Assembly: GCA_949840345.1 (NCBI GenBank)
Contig: CATKWX010000007.1
Coordinates: 1-64,000 of the forward strand
DNA length: 64,000 bases
DNA from: an uncultured Eubacteriales bacterium
GTDB lineage: Bacteria > Bacillota > Clostridia > TANB77 > CAG-508
Direction of reading: 5' to 3'
Shown here: piece by piece, positions 42,724 to 52,915 of the stretch
Numbering within the stretch: position 1 is the first letter of the stretch
How the letters are laid out: every line of letters begins with the position of its first letter
The notes under the pieces: model-generated
Told to the model about the DNA's origin: nothing
Database searches by the model: none
Seen by the model: the letters and a program-made list of their open reading frames with translations, nothing else
Program-made: the position numbers and the translations under genes

Positions 42724-42745
42724 AAATTCATCATTCCTTTCATAT

Positions 42746-44308
42746 TTAATACATTGGTGTTCCATAACCTAGTATATTTTCGCTGTATAAGTCATACTCT
42801 CTCCTATCACACATATCACTTGTGTTTCCCTCTATTGTATAGACTTTTCCATTTTCTATTTTTTCTACAATTCCAACGTGATCTGCGATTCCGTTTCTTA
42901 TTCCTGTTTCATCAAGCCAGTCAAAGAATATAATATCTCCAGGTTTTGGTATATAACCTCTTTCTCTCCATAAATTACACGCTTTAAACCAATTTACTCC
43001 TTCGCTATGACAAGACGCAAATTTAGGAATAATACCTGCTTCTATATAACCACATTGATTCGCACACCAACTTACAAAACAAGCACACCATTCTTCTCTT
43101 TTGGAAAATCCATACCAACTCCAGTAAGGCTGTCCACCTGTATTTCCTATTTGTGATACTGCTACATTAACAATATCATTACTTCCTGCACTTGTTCCAT
43201 ATATTACTGAAGCCCAAGCAGTAGAGTAATCGTCCTTTAACAATTCTTCTAATTGTTTTCTTTGTTCTTCATTGAAATTATATTTATCTGCCATTTCGTA
43301 AGCGTTTTTTCCATTTATGTTAATATGTAATGTGACTTCTACAATTTCTACAGTTTCTGTATAGCTAAAATGTAGAATCTTTTTAGTATATCTATTTTCA
43401 TCTTTAGTAAAGTTCACTTCATTCATTTCCCAAAAAATTTCTTTTAATGTATTTATTTTATTTTCATCTAAAGTTACTAATTCTGTGCTATTATCTCCAT
43501 TGTTTACTTTTACTGCATAAACTGCTAATATGTCTTTCCAGTCTGCTCTATTTGAATTTATATCATACTCTTTATATGGATTATCTTTTTGAATTTGTAC
43601 TATTTTTCCAACAAACTCTCTATTAAGTTCTGAAACAACAGAACTCATAGTTTTTGTTTGAGTATTCCCACCTATATTTTCACTTGAAAAGAAAATCCCA
43701 AAAATTGAAGCTACTAATAAACCTATCATACAAATAATAATTATTATAATAACAAAAATCCATAGCCCTCCAGTAAGTAATATTAACAACCAATTTAAAG
43801 CTCTTATTATTGCTTTTATTGCCTTAATTACGGTCTTTATTGTTATTTTTATTGCTTTCTTTATTGCATTTGCTGTTTGTTTCATTTTTTGTAAAGTTTT
43901 TTGTCTGGCTTTATTGATTTTCTTTAGTTTTTTAGCATTATTTTTAGCAGTTTTTATACCCTTGCCTGTATCTTTTGTTGTTCCTTTTATTGTTTTTATG
44001 CTATTTTTATGAAACATATTAGAATTTTTTATATTCTTTTTCATTAAATCTACTTTTTGCTCTTGTTTCAGCTTGTCTATCAATTTTTCAGCTGATTTCT
44101 GACCATATTTATTAAATGTATCTATTCCATTTTTAATAGTTGAATTGATTTTGTTTTCTCCATATTCTGTTTCAGTTTGTTCATTGTTATAATTAGATTT
44201 ATTTTTTACATCTACAATATTATCTTTTAACTTTTTACTATAATTTGCAACTCTATCAAACTGTTTAATTGTTGACTTCACACTGTTTCTTATTTTTATA
44301 TTAGACAA
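42746..44308 (-). CDS. CHAP-domain cell-wall hydrolase of the conjugation system
   Basis: A 520-residue protein starting with TTG at 44308 after GGAGGTGG. Basic, coiled N-terminal region (residues 1-170), a membrane helix (about 173-213), an extracytoplasmic spacer, and a C-terminal CHAP domain (about 385-520) with EEWCACFVSWCANQCG (catalytic Cys), the histidine in GIADHVGIVEKI and Asn in TIEGNTSD. The counterpart of VirB1/Orf14-type hydrolases that open peptidoglycan for the conjugation pore. Followed by sortase and VirB4 upstream in the operon. Confidence 0.88.
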   Translation of the reverse strand: MSNIKIRNSVKSTIKQFDRVANYSKKLKDNIVDVKNKSNYNNEQTETEYGENKINSTIKNGIDTFNKYGQKSAEKLIDKLKQEQKVDLMKKNIKNSNMFHKNSIKTIKGTTKDTGKGIKTAKNNAKKLKKINKARQKTLQKMKQTANAIKKAIKITIKTVIKAIKAIIRALNWLLILLTGGLWIFVIIIIIICMIGLLVASIFGIFFSSENIGGNTQTKTMSSVVSELNREFVGKIVQIQKDNPYKEYDINSNRADWKDILAVYAVKVNNGDNSTELVTLDENKINTLKEIFWEMNEVNFTKDENRYTKKILHFSYTETVEIVEVTLHININGKNAYEMADKYNFNEEQRKQLEELLKDDYSTAWASVIYGTSAGSNDIVNVAVSQIGNTGGQPYWSWYGFSKREEWCACFVSWCANQCGYIEAGIIPKFASCHSEGVNWFKACNLWRERGYIPKPGDIIFFDWLDETGIRNGIADHVGIVEKIENGKVYTIEGNTSDMCDRREYDLYSENILGYGTPMY

Positions 44309-44319
44309 AGTACCACCTC

Positions 44320-45057
44320 CTAGCTAATTTGTTTTGCTATTACAACTAATCTTCCGTTTTGTTTTGAATATTCGCAAGTTGATAATGTAATTAACTTATC
44401 TCCAAATTTTGCAGTTTCTTTAATTTCATAAAAAGAGAGTTCTTTACACTTGTTTACAAATGTATTGAACTCTCTTTCCTTTTCCATATTATAAAATTGA
44501 TAATATTTAAAACCTACATTATCATATACAGTAGTTTTAAATACTGATATTATCTCATATTCTATCATCGTATCTCTTGTATAAAATTTTATTATTTTAT
44601 GATTTTTATAATATTCTTCACTTTTATAATTTTCTAATTCTCCCAACATCTTATTTCCTTTTATGTGGTGTCCATATATTATAATATTATTACTGTTTTC
44701 TATATCACAATTTTCATCTATATATGGTGTTCCCATAACTGAATACTCCTTGTAAAAATTTTTATCTAAATAAAAATTAGGTTTATTTCTTGTTTGCATT
44801 ATTGGGTAATTTATATTTGTATTATCTATCTTTAGCCATCCTACAATGTCATTATTTATTTTGTATAATTTTTCTAAATCTATTTGATTTTCTTCTGTTT
44901 GTTCATTTTCTTTCGTAGCTATAGCTATATTGCTTAATTCAGTAAATATGTTTTTTTGTTTATCTTCTTCTTTAAAATTTTTTATTAAAAAGTAACTACT
45001 AATAAGCATAACACTTATTAGTAGCATACTAATTACTATAAATATAATCTTTTTCAA
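44320..45057 (-). CDS. Class B sortase
   Basis: A 245-residue sortase. TTG start overlapping the VirB4 stop (TTGA). N-terminal membrane anchor (residues 3-25). Catalytic His in NNIIIYGHHIKG (about residue 131) and catalytic Cys in LITLSTCEYSKQNGRLVVIA, with the Arg of that block as third catalytic residue. Sortase B genes are common in Clostridia ICEs beside the CHAP hydrolase. They are thought to attach transfer or adhesion proteins to the wall; no LPXTG-type substrate is visible in this window. Confidence 0.9.
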   Translation of the reverse strand: MKKIIFIVISMLLISVMLISSYFLIKNFKEEDKQKNIFTELSNIAIATKENEQTEENQIDLEKLYKINNDIVGWLKIDNTNINYPIMQTRNKPNFYLDKNFYKEYSVMGTPYIDENCDIENSNNIIIYGHHIKGNKMLGELENYKSEEYYKNHKIIKFYTRDTMIEYEIISVFKTTVYDNVGFKYYQFYNMEKEREFNTFVNKCKELSFYEIKETAKFGDKLITLSTCEYSKQNGRLVVIAKQIS

Positions 45058-47382
45058 TTTTCTACCTCACTTATTGTTTCTTCAAAATTTGTAGTCATTA
45101 GTTTATATAATTCAGTATCTTTTGGGAATTTATTTATAAATGGAATAAGTGAACTTCTTACTCTTATTAGTCCCTCTCCAGAATTCACATTTGTTATATA
45201 AACTCTTTCCATTTCTGATATATTTAGTATTTCTGATAATCTTTCTCTATCTGTTGCAGATTGATTAAGCATTATTATAAGTTCGCTGTTTGCCAACATT
45301 AGTCTAGCCTTATCATTTTCTAATAATTCTTCCACATTTTGTGTAATTCCAGTTGCACAACCTCCATATTTTCTAATTCTTTTCCATAATTTATAGATAA
45401 ATTCAGAAGTATATTTATACTTAAACAATAAATATATTTCATCAATGAATACGTATGTCCTTTTCCCTTTTTGCCTATTTATTGCAATTCTATTTAAAAT
45501 GCTATCTAATATTACAAGCATTCCGAATTGGTGTTAATTGTTCTCCTAAATCAATAATATCATAGCATAATAATCTGTTGTTGGTTTCTACATTTGTTTG
45601 CTTTGAAAATGTATTCAAGCTCCCCTTTGTAAACAATTCTAATGCTAATGCAATATCTTTTGCCTCTGGTTCTTGTTGTTGTAATAATATTTCTCTAAAA
45701 TCTTCTAATGTTGGCGGAGTTCCCTCATAATTTCCTTGTTTATAGTATTTGTAAACTTGTGTAGCACATCTATCTATTATTGCCTTTTGATTTGGGGTAA
45801 CATTATTTATTACTTGTTCACAAAGTGACAATATAAATTCTGCTTTTACTGTTACTGGATTTTTCTCATCATAGTCTTTACTTAAATCTAGTGCATTTAT
45901 ATGATTATAACTTGTAGAAGATATTTTTATAACCTCTCCTCCTAGTGCTTTTATAAGTGGTTTATATTCTGCCTCTGGGTCTATTATAATTATATCTGCA
46001 TCTTTATCTCTTAATGCTATTGAAGTTATTTCTTGTTTTGCAGTAAAACTCTTTCCACTACCACTTACACCTAAAATAAAAGAATTACCATTTTGTAATT
46101 CTTTTCTATCTATTAGTATCATATTTTTTGAAATAATATTTTTTCCGTAATATACTCCTTTTGTATCTTGAATTTCTTGTACTTTGAAAGGCATAAATAC
46201 TGATAAACTTTCTGTTGTTAATGTTCTTTTTGTATTTATTCTTTTCACACCACTAGGCATTACAGTATTTAGTCCATCCATTTGTTGATATTTTAAAGTT
46301 ACTAACTGACATAAATGTTTTCCTGCTGTTGTTACTAACTTTTCTGTATCATTGTCTAATTCTTCTTTAGTATCTGCTGTATGTACTAATGTTATTGTTG
46401 CAAAAAACATCTTTTGGTCACGTGTAGTTAAATCATCCAAAAATTCTTTACTTTCTTCTCTTTGTCTTTCCATATCATACGGGATAACTGCAGAAAAATT
46501 ATTATTTGCATTTTGTTTTTTTTGCCATTGTGTTATATTGGTTTCCACTCCTAGCCTTATTTTTTCTGCTTTTTTTATAGCCTCTTCCATTGGTACTGGT
46601 TTTATATCAATACTTAACATCATATTTTTGTCTAAATCGGTTAATTCTGATACTATATCATCATTTATAAAATTAGCATATTCTTTTAAATATAATACTC
46701 TACCATACTTTTCCCCCATTTTGAAATAATCTGATTTAAATTCAAATGTATTTGGGCAAATATAATCTTTAAAACTATGCCCTTTTTTCATACATTTTTT
46801 TATGTCAAAACTATATAAGTCTTCTTCTCCTATTCTAAAAAAGTCATAGAATACTCGTAATCTTTCATTTATGTCTAATTCTGTAAATTTTGAATTTAAC
46901 CTTGCAAAATTATTACTTAACTCTGCTCCTGTTCTTGTAAAATAATTTCTTGATTCACTAATATCTTTTTTATCTATCGTTATAGTTAATAATTTTTCTT
47001 GTATCATATTTTTAGAATCTATTGAATTTTCTGCAAGTATTCTATTGTATTCTTTTCTATATTTTGTTAGGTTATCATCTTCTAATTTTAATTTTATTTT
47101 ATTGTCAAAGTCTATCTTATTTAATTTTCTATTGATTATTGTTAATTTAGGGTATGAGCCACAGTCTAATAAATTAAGTATACTTCCATACCCCAAAAAC
47201 ATTCTTTCTTTATCTTCTTGTCCTGCGATTGCATAGTTTACATCTGTAAATTTAAATGTCTTTGAATACTTATTTCTTCCAACTTGAAATATGCCATCTT
47301 CATATATACTCTTAATTGGTATTGCTTGTTGCACACTTCTTGGAATTTTTACTCTTTCTTTATCTCTTTTAAAAATTTTCAT
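45054..47382 (-). CDS. virB4: VirB4-family conjugation ATPase, read through one +1 shift at CGG
   Basis: The ATPase that powers the type IV secretion channel. The plain frame stops after residue 626; skipping the C of CGG at 45525 gives a continuous 775-residue protein, the usual VirB4 size. The Walker A motif ILGVSGSGKSFTAKQE lies at about residues 433-448, and IIIIDPEAEYKPLI follows. After the shift (LTPI-G-MLVILD) come the Walker B TYVFIDEIYLLF and the GGCATGITQNVEELL box. Both halves are well conserved. Upstream a terminator-like hairpin separates it from prgI. Confidence 0.93.
45522..45525 (-). other. +1 recoding site CGGA to Gly in virB4
   Basis: Zero frame ACA CCA ATT CGG AAT GCT; skipping the C gives ATT GGA ATG CTT GTA (IGMLVILD). 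The zero frame ends after six more codons. Confidence 0.9.
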
Positions 47383-47408
47383 CCTAAAATTCCTCCATTT
47401 ATTAAATT

Positions 47409-47440
47409 TTTTGCATAAAAAAAGACAGATTTTCTCTGTC
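47409..47440 (-). terminator. Terminator-like hairpin between prgI and virB4
   Basis: On the minus strand AAGACAGA pairs with TCTGTCTT and is followed by TTTTTT. It lies inside the conjugation operon, so it probably attenuates rather than stops transcription. Confidence 0.65.
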
Positions 47441-47471
47441 TTAAAATTTTTAATATATATTGACTTTTTTA

Positions 47472-47834
47472 CTATTTTTTCTTTAGATTTTTACTTTTCA
47501 TTTTTTCATAATCTTCTTTTAACATTTCATAATATATGTTTTCTGGCTTAAATAGTAGCACTTTGGGAATTAAAAACTCTGATTTGATAAATGCTACTAT
47601 AAATTCTTCTGCATACATTCCATTGTATCTTATAAATCCTAAAATTGCAAAAGGTACCGCCCCTAATATGCACACCCAGCTCAACGTTTCTATTCCCATA
47701 TAATTTTTTAATATAAAATATAATAATACTGCAACTACACAAGCCAAAAGCGAAAAAATAAACTGTCGCATTGATAGTCCAAAGAATATTGACTCTGTAT
47801 AATCTCGTATTTCTTTATTGATTTTTATTTCCAT
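47472..47834 (-). CDS. prgI: PrgI family (VirB3-like) conjugation protein
   Basis: A 120-residue membrane protein starting MEIKINKEIRDYTESIFFGL, then two membrane helices (residues about 25-42 and 52-68) and the YNGMYAEEFIVAFIKSEFL block. This is the PrgI pattern. Such proteins sit next to VirB4 in FATA-type systems. Confidence 0.88.
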   Translation of the reverse strand: MEIKINKEIRDYTESIFFGLSMRQFIFSLLACVVAVLLYFILKNYMGIETLSWVCILGAVPFAILGFIRYNGMYAEEFIVAFIKSEFLIPKVLLFKPENIYYEMLKEDYEKMKSKNLKKK

Positions 47835-47854
47835 AAAATAAATTTCTCCTTTCC

Positions 47855-48139
47855 TTATCTACTCTTTTCTATTTTTCTTTCTTCTTTTACCCTATTAAAA
47901 ATATAATTTCTTAAATCTTGTTCTTTCATATTTGCCATATCTCTTGATATTTTTATAAATTCTTTTTTAAAATCAGGAGTCATAAGTGGATTTTTTGTAT
48001 CGTTTTCCACTTCTTTTATCATTTTATTATAAAAATCATCATTTAATATGTTTTTTCTCCCATATTCTAATAAGTAGCTAAAGGCTATTGCATTTTGTAA
48101 TGGATTATTTTTCCCTAGTATTTTTTCATATTCTTTCAT
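47855..48139 (-). CDS. Hypothetical ICE protein, 94 aa
   Basis: Soluble helical protein with a Lys/Glu-rich C-terminus. Its stop is 20 bases before prgI and its start abuts the stop of the gene before it (48140). Co-transcribed with the conjugation genes. No motif known to me. Confidence 0.55.
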   Translation of the reverse strand: MKEYEKILGKNNPLQNAIAFSYLLEYGRKNILNDDFYNKMIKEVENDTKNPLMTPDFKKEFIKISRDMANMKEQDLRNYIFNRVKEERKIEKSR

Positions 48140-48697
48140 TTAACGCTCTCTCCATTCTTTCTTATTCTTAATACTTTTTTCATTAAAGGTATCTGCTAAA
48201 TTTCCACCTGCAATTACCTTTTTAAAATCCTTTGTAGCTTTATTTATATCTGTACCATAATAATATCCATAACCCCAATCAATTTTATTATCAATAATTT
48301 GATAATTAAATCCAATGATATATTCTGTGCCATATTCAGTTTCTCTTTTTACAAGTGCAATGGGTTCTTTATTACGAAATCCAACATCTAGAACAAGCAT
48401 ATTATTATCTAATTGTCTTGTTTTGTTGCGAAATAGTAATTCTTCAATTGTACTAACAAATTCATTTTTTTTAGCAAATGTTTCATAGTCTATACAGTTA
48501 TCTGGAAATTTACCTCCCATTGTAATATCTACATCTGTAATAATACTTCCTACATTGTTTACTAAAACTTTCTTTTCAATAGTTGCTATACCTATTCCAT
48601 CATCGTTACCTCTTAAATCGTAACAATATAAATTATTTTTTTCTTGTATTTCTTCTTTTTCTTTTTCGTTTTTGTAACTTGTTATTAAATATTTCAT
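48140..48697 (-). CDS. Hypothetical ICE protein, 185 aa
   Basis: A soluble protein with a beta-rich N-terminal half (MKYLITSYKNEKEKEEIQEK, VDITMGGKFPDNCIDYETFA). It resembles YodL/LPD-type proteins of ICEs in style, but I cannot assign it. Located between virB6 and prgI in the transfer operon. Confidence 0.5.
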   Translation of the reverse strand: MKYLITSYKNEKEKEEIQEKNNLYCYDLRGNDDGIGIATIEKKVLVNNVGSIITDVDITMGGKFPDNCIDYETFAKKNEFVSTIEELLFRNKTRQLDNNMLVLDVGFRNKEPIALVKRETEYGTEYIIGFNYQIIDNKIDWGYGYYYGTDINKATKDFKKVIAGGNLADTFNEKSIKNKKEWRER

Positions 48698-48705
48698 AAA
48701 ACCTC

Positions 48706-49535
48706 CTATAATCCCATCATTTCTCTCACTATTCTGTCGCTCATTTTTACTGTACCTACTAAAACTAACATATTAAATATAAGTTCGCCAATATAACTCC
48801 ATACCATAGTAACTGGTGCACCTGCACTTACTACTGGTGGAGAACTTGCAAATACAGAGAAAATTATACAAGCTAGTATTATAATTGCTCCCTCTAAACA
48901 AACAGCACAATAACCTTTTATAAAACTTTTTCCTACACCTTGACTTGGCTCTCCTGCAAAAGTTGCCATTGGTACTGGTGCTATTGCAGTATACATATAT
49001 ATTTTAAAAAATCTACCATACACAGACAGTATCATTATAAAAGATATTACTGTAACAAATAGTCCTCCAATTAAAGTTACTGCCCATAATGGTATTGATT
49101 CAAAGAAACCGACAGTTTTCAATTGCAGTTATTATTTCCTGCGGTAAAACAGTTTGAGTTGCCGTTCCTAATCCTGCTGTTTGCATTATTGTTTGCACAA
49201 TGCCTTGTGTAATTTTAAATATTCCTAACATTAGCTCTAAACCATAGGTTATTACTGCTTTTGCTAGTGCAAATCTTACAAATAATTTTAGGACTTGTTC
49301 TGGCTTTTTCACTTCTGCAAAACTACCACAAGTTTTTATAATTCCTACTAAAAAGAATACTACTAGCAATGCTAATCCTATTGCCTGTATCGTTCCATTT
49401 ATGTTTTTTATTACTTCCCATATAGCACCGACCCTTAAAATTTTCTGGGTCTTGTGTGATTAGTGTCCATATTTCACTTAATTTTGTATTCCAAGTATTT
49501 AGTGCATTTTGTAAATTTCCAACTACCCAATTCAA
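48706..49535 (-). CDS. VirB6/TrbL-like channel protein, read through two +1 shifts at CGG
   Basis: A polytopic inner-membrane protein of the conjugation channel. The TTG at 49535 has AAAGGAGG upstream (MNWVVGNLQNALNTWNTKLS). Three overlapping frames are joined by skipping the C of CGG at 49430 and 49111, giving 275 residues. The joined protein reads ENFKG-G-AIWEVIKNINGT, then AIENC-G-FFESIPLWAVTLIGG. It has about six membrane helices and ends VGTVKMSDRIVREMMGL, as in TrbL-like proteins of Gram-positive ICEs. Located between the pilin-like gene and prgI, the usual place. Confidence 0.9.
49108..49111 (-). other. +1 recoding site CGGT to Gly in the VirB6-like gene (second)
   Basis: Zero frame GAA AAC TGT CGG TTT CTT TGA; skipping C gives TGT GGT TTC TTT GAA TCA (CGFFESIP). 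The zero frame stops two codons later. Confidence 0.9.
49427..49430 (-). other. +1 recoding site CGGT to Gly in the VirB6-like gene (first)
   Basis: Zero frame TTT AAG GGT CGG TGC TAT; skipping C gives GGT GGT GCT ATA TGG GAA (GGAIWE), which continues into the conserved membrane protein. Confidence 0.9.
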
Positions 49536-49584
49536 AATTTTTCCTCCTTTCTGCAAATAGGCAAGTATATTTTACTTGCCTATT

Positions 49585-49947
49585 CTAACCTCCAGTTATT
49601 AGTGTTAATATTTCTTTTGCAAAAGTAACTATTACACCTCCTGCAAAGGTTAAAAATCCATTTGCTCTCTGTGATGGGTCGTGGCTCTTTAGTGCTAATC
49701 CTATTTGCACAATTCCCCAACCTAAAAGTATCATTCCTATTGCTCTTATAATTCCAAAAATAAATGTTGATAGTTTATTTATAACTACTAGCGGTTCTGT
49801 TGCAGTTGTAGTTTCTGTTGCAAATACACTCATTGGTAACATTGCAATAACTAATAATATATAGCTACATATTATTACTGCTCTTTTTATATTTTTTACT
49901 TTCATATTTTCTTTTTCTATTTTCTTATTTTCTTTTAAATTTCTCAT
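49585..49947 (-). CDS. Pilin-like (VirB2/TrbC, Maff2-type) conjugation protein
   Basis: A 120-residue protein; the ATG at 49947 follows AGGTAGGA. A signal peptide (about residues 20-41, ending VFATET) is followed by two membrane helices: FGIIRAIGMILLGWGIVQIG and FLTFAGGVIVTFAKEILTLI, with the loop LKSHDPSQRANG between. This fits the Maff2/TrbC group found between virD4 and virB6 in Clostridia ICEs. Confidence 0.75.
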   Translation of the reverse strand: MRNLKENKKIEKENMKVKNIKRAVIICSYILLVIAMLPMSVFATETTTATEPLVVINKLSTFIFGIIRAIGMILLGWGIVQIGLALKSHDPSQRANGFLTFAGGVIVTFAKEILTLITGG

Positions 49948-49991
49948 ATTTTTTCCTACCTTTCTGTTTGCATAATATTGAAGTTTAGGCA

Positions 49992-50028
49992 TAAAAAAGC
50001 AGAGATTATTTTTTTATTTAATCTCTGC
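49992..50028 (-). terminator. Terminator-like hairpin between virD4 and the pilin-like gene
   Basis: On the minus strand GCAGAGATTA pairs with TAATCTCTGC and is followed by TTTTTTAT. It may adjust the level of downstream genes. Confidence 0.7.
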
Positions 50029-50046
50029 TCTTTTAAATATTATTAC

Positions 50047-51859
50047 CTATTCAATATTTGTTTTTATAATATTTTCTATTTCTTCTTCTGATAAAAGTTC
50101 GTAATTAGACTCTTTATCAATTTCTTCTGTATCTTTTATCTCTCTTATCTCTTGTAATTCTTCTAATGGTATTTCTGTTATTTTCCCTATTGCCTTATCT
50201 ACTTTACCATACTCATAATTTTTTTCTTCTCCATCTGCTGTATATTTTACATTTGGATGTTTTAATATGTCATATTTGTAGTCTACAACTGGCTTTTCTC
50301 CTCTAATTAGCAATATTGCTTTGCTATTATCTAACATCCTAACTTCATCTGCAGTTAAAAGTTCTCTACCTGTTTCTTGATAATTAGTTGAGTAGCTACC
50401 AGAATGACCTGTACTTTTTCCATAAGTATTTGTATCTAGTGTTTCTTTTCCCAAGAGCTCACTAACATATTTGTGTGTGCTCTGCTCGTTACCACCAAGA
50501 TATAAAAATTCATCACAATTTCCTACTATGCTTTCCCATTGCTTTTCAAACAATGCTTTTAATTGTGATAAATTTTGTAATATTATTGATACAAATACAT
50601 TTCTTGACCTCATAACACTTAAAATTTTATCAAAGTCATCTGGTAATGCAACATTTGCAAACTCGTCCATTAAAAAATGTACTGGTATTGGTAATGCTCC
50701 TTTGTATTTATTATCTGCTCTATAAAAAGCATTTTGAAATATTTGTGTATATAAAATACTAACAAGGAAGTTGTATGATGTGTGAGTGTCTGGAATAACA
50801 GCAAATACTGCTATTTTTTCTTCTCCTAGCTTGTCTAGTTCCATTTCATCTGTCATAGTCAAACTTGCTATTTCATCTATATTAAATTTCTCTAGCTTAG
50901 AAGATAATGTTACTTGTATTGATTTTAATGTTCTTCCTGCTCCACTATGATAGTCTTTATAATATTTTACTGCTATATGGTCTGGATTTTTATATTCTAA
51001 TCTTTTGAACAGAATATCTAAAGGGCTTTCATAATCTTCGTCATCTTCCTTTACTTTTCCTGCTCTTAACATTTCTCCAACCATTGAGAAGTTTTGTTCT
51101 TCTTCTGGAGCTTCATATTTTAAGTAAAAAATCAATGCAGACAATAACATTTGTGCCGAAATGTCCCAAAATGGGTCAGAACTTGCTCCTGCTCCTTTTG
51201 GTGTTGTACTTTTAAATAGATTAGATACTAATTTTTGAACATCATTGTCATCTTGAATATACTTAAAAGGATTATAACAATGACTTAATTTAGGTGTAAC
51301 TAAATCTAAAACTTTAACTTTATACCCCTCTTTTTCTAATAAATGCCCTACATCTCTTACGATTTCTCCTTTTGGGTCTAACACTACAAAACAACAATTA
51401 CATTGCATTAAATTTGGCTTTACAAAAAATCTTGTCTTTCCTGCTCCGGCTCCCACCACATACCAATGTATTTAGATTTCTTCTGTGCTTTTGTGCTTTT
51501 AGACCTATTTCTACATTTTGTGTTAATATCTTGTTTTGTTTTTCTGGATTTTGCTTATATTTTTTATTTACTTGTCTTGCTATTCCCCATATAGCAGAAC
51601 CATATTCTTTGCCTCTCCTATAATTTCTTCTAGTTGATATATATATACCTATTCCTAATATATAAGCAAATAAAAAAATAAAGACAGTTTTTAGACTATC
51701 TTTGCAAAATTCAATATTATATGGTGTATTCATTTTTTGTGGTACTTTTTCTATTATTTCAGTTAAACCACCATTTATATATGGTGCTATTAACAATGCT
51801 AACCATATTATGATTAAAGCAACAAAACAATATAACACAACATTTGATTTATCTTTCAT
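50047..51859 (-). CDS. virD4: VirD4/TraG coupling ATPase, read through one +1 shift at CGG
   Basis: The coupling protein that delivers the relaxase-DNA complex to the channel. The ATG at 51859 overlaps the gene upstream. Two membrane helices (about residues 8-27 and 56-75) precede the ATPase domain. The shift at 51448 (codon 138) lies inside Walker A: NTLVCGGS-G-AGKTRFFVKP. The joined protein is 603 residues. Later motifs include FVVLDPKGEIVRD, Walker B HFLMDEFANV and VILQNLSQL. No other defect is seen. PcfB, its usual partner, is encoded two genes upstream. Confidence 0.94.
51445..51448 (-). other. +1 recoding site CGGA to Gly in virD4 (Walker A)
   Basis: Zero frame GGT GGG AGC CGG AGC AGG; skipping C gives GGG AGC GGA GCA GGA AAG ACA (GSGAGKT), the P-loop. 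The zero frame ends after about 15 codons. Confidence 0.92.
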
Positions 51860-52052
51860 CTTTGTTTTTTTCCTTTTTGTTAAATAGAGATTTCTTCTTT
51901 GTTGGGGCATCTAAAACTTTTTCTAATATTTCATCTATAAAGTCATTGTCTTTATTTTCTTCTATTAGAGTTGTTCTTTTCTCCAGTAAGATATTTGCTA
52001 TAGCTTTATGTTCGTATCTATCTAATTCTAATACTCTTTTTTCTTCGCTCAT
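51849..52052 (-). CDS. Small ICE protein upstream of virD4, 67 aa
   Basis: ATG at 52052 after AAAGGTAGGG-like sequence; acidic N-terminus (MSEEKRVLELDRYEHKAIAN), helical, with a Lys-rich tail. Its stop overlaps the virD4 start, so it is translationally coupled. Function unknown. Confidence 0.6.
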   Translation of the reverse strand: MSEEKRVLELDRYEHKAIANILLEKRTTLIEENKDNDFIDEILEKVLDAPTKKKSLFNKKEKNKDER

Positions 52053-52059
52053 ATCAACC

Positions 52060-52914
52060 CTACCTTTCTGGAACAGTTTTATTCTTTTCCTTATTACTAA
52101 TTTCAAAATAATCTGTCATTCTTGTATTTACTTTTTCAAAAGTATTTTTTATTGTTTCAAGTTCTGCTCTTATTGCTTTAGGTTCTCTTAATTCACTTAT
52201 TTCTTGAGGTAACTTTGAAAAGTTAAAGTTAGAAACATCAATTCCATATTTTTTACATATCATATATGAAATACAATAACTTTTAAAACTCTTAATATCG
52301 CTATCTACTTCGCCTTTCATTTCTATATTTCCCATTTCTTGTGAAAGAGTTTTAAATAACACTTCTCTCTCCATACCTTTACATACATATAAAGTATTAT
52401 TATCTCTATTATATTCAGATCCTATTGAACCATCTTCTAATGTATCTACTGCTTTTCTTGGAACATCGCAATTATGCAATAATGCCTCTAACAATTTTCT
52501 ATCACTATATTTAATTGCATTTTCTTTTATAGGTGCATTAGTTTCTGTTATGTCATAAACACATTTTGGATTATAATATACCTTATCATTGGCTTTACTT
52601 GGCTCTAATATTTTTATTTCATTAGCATTATCTACTAATTCAAAGCCTTTTTCTTGCCACGATTTTTTATCTTTTATTTGTGTAGCTGTAGGTGCTTTAG
52701 CTAATATTACTAGGCAATTTCCTACAGAGTATTTAGAAAATCTACTTTGTATATTTAAATACTCTTTGAATTTTATTCCATTATTTCCGACTTCACTTGC
52801 CATTGTGTCCATTAGCTTATATATTTCTTGCCTATCTTTGTTTTGCTGTTCTTTCCAATTATTTTGATTATTAGTTTTTTCATTTGTTCCTAAAATCTCA
52901 TCTATTTCACTCAC
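52060..52914 (-). CDS. ArdC-like protein with N-terminal ssDNA-binding-type domain
   Basis: A 284-residue protein. I chose GTG at 52914 because AAGGAG precedes it and it starts right after the PcfB stop; the longer frame would overlap pcfB by about 100 bases. The part SRFSKYSVGNCLVILAKAPT with ATQIKDKKSWQEKGFEL (about residues 57-95) is the ArdC-type N-terminal domain seen in ICE antirestriction proteins. A metalloprotease HExxH motif is not evident, so antirestriction activity is uncertain. Confidence 0.72.
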   Translation of the reverse strand: MSEIDEILGTNEKTNNQNNWKEQQNKDRQEIYKLMDTMASEVGNNGIKFKEYLNIQSRFSKYSVGNCLVILAKAPTATQIKDKKSWQEKGFELVDNANEIKILEPSKANDKVYYNPKCVYDITETNAPIKENAIKYSDRKLLEALLHNCDVPRKAVDTLEDGSIGSEYNRDNNTLYVCKGMEREVLFKTLSQEMGNIEMKGEVDSDIKSFKSYCISYMICKKYGIDVSNFNFSKLPQEISELREPKAIRAELETIKNTFEKVNTRMTDYFEISNKEKNKTVPER

Positions 52915-52915
52915 T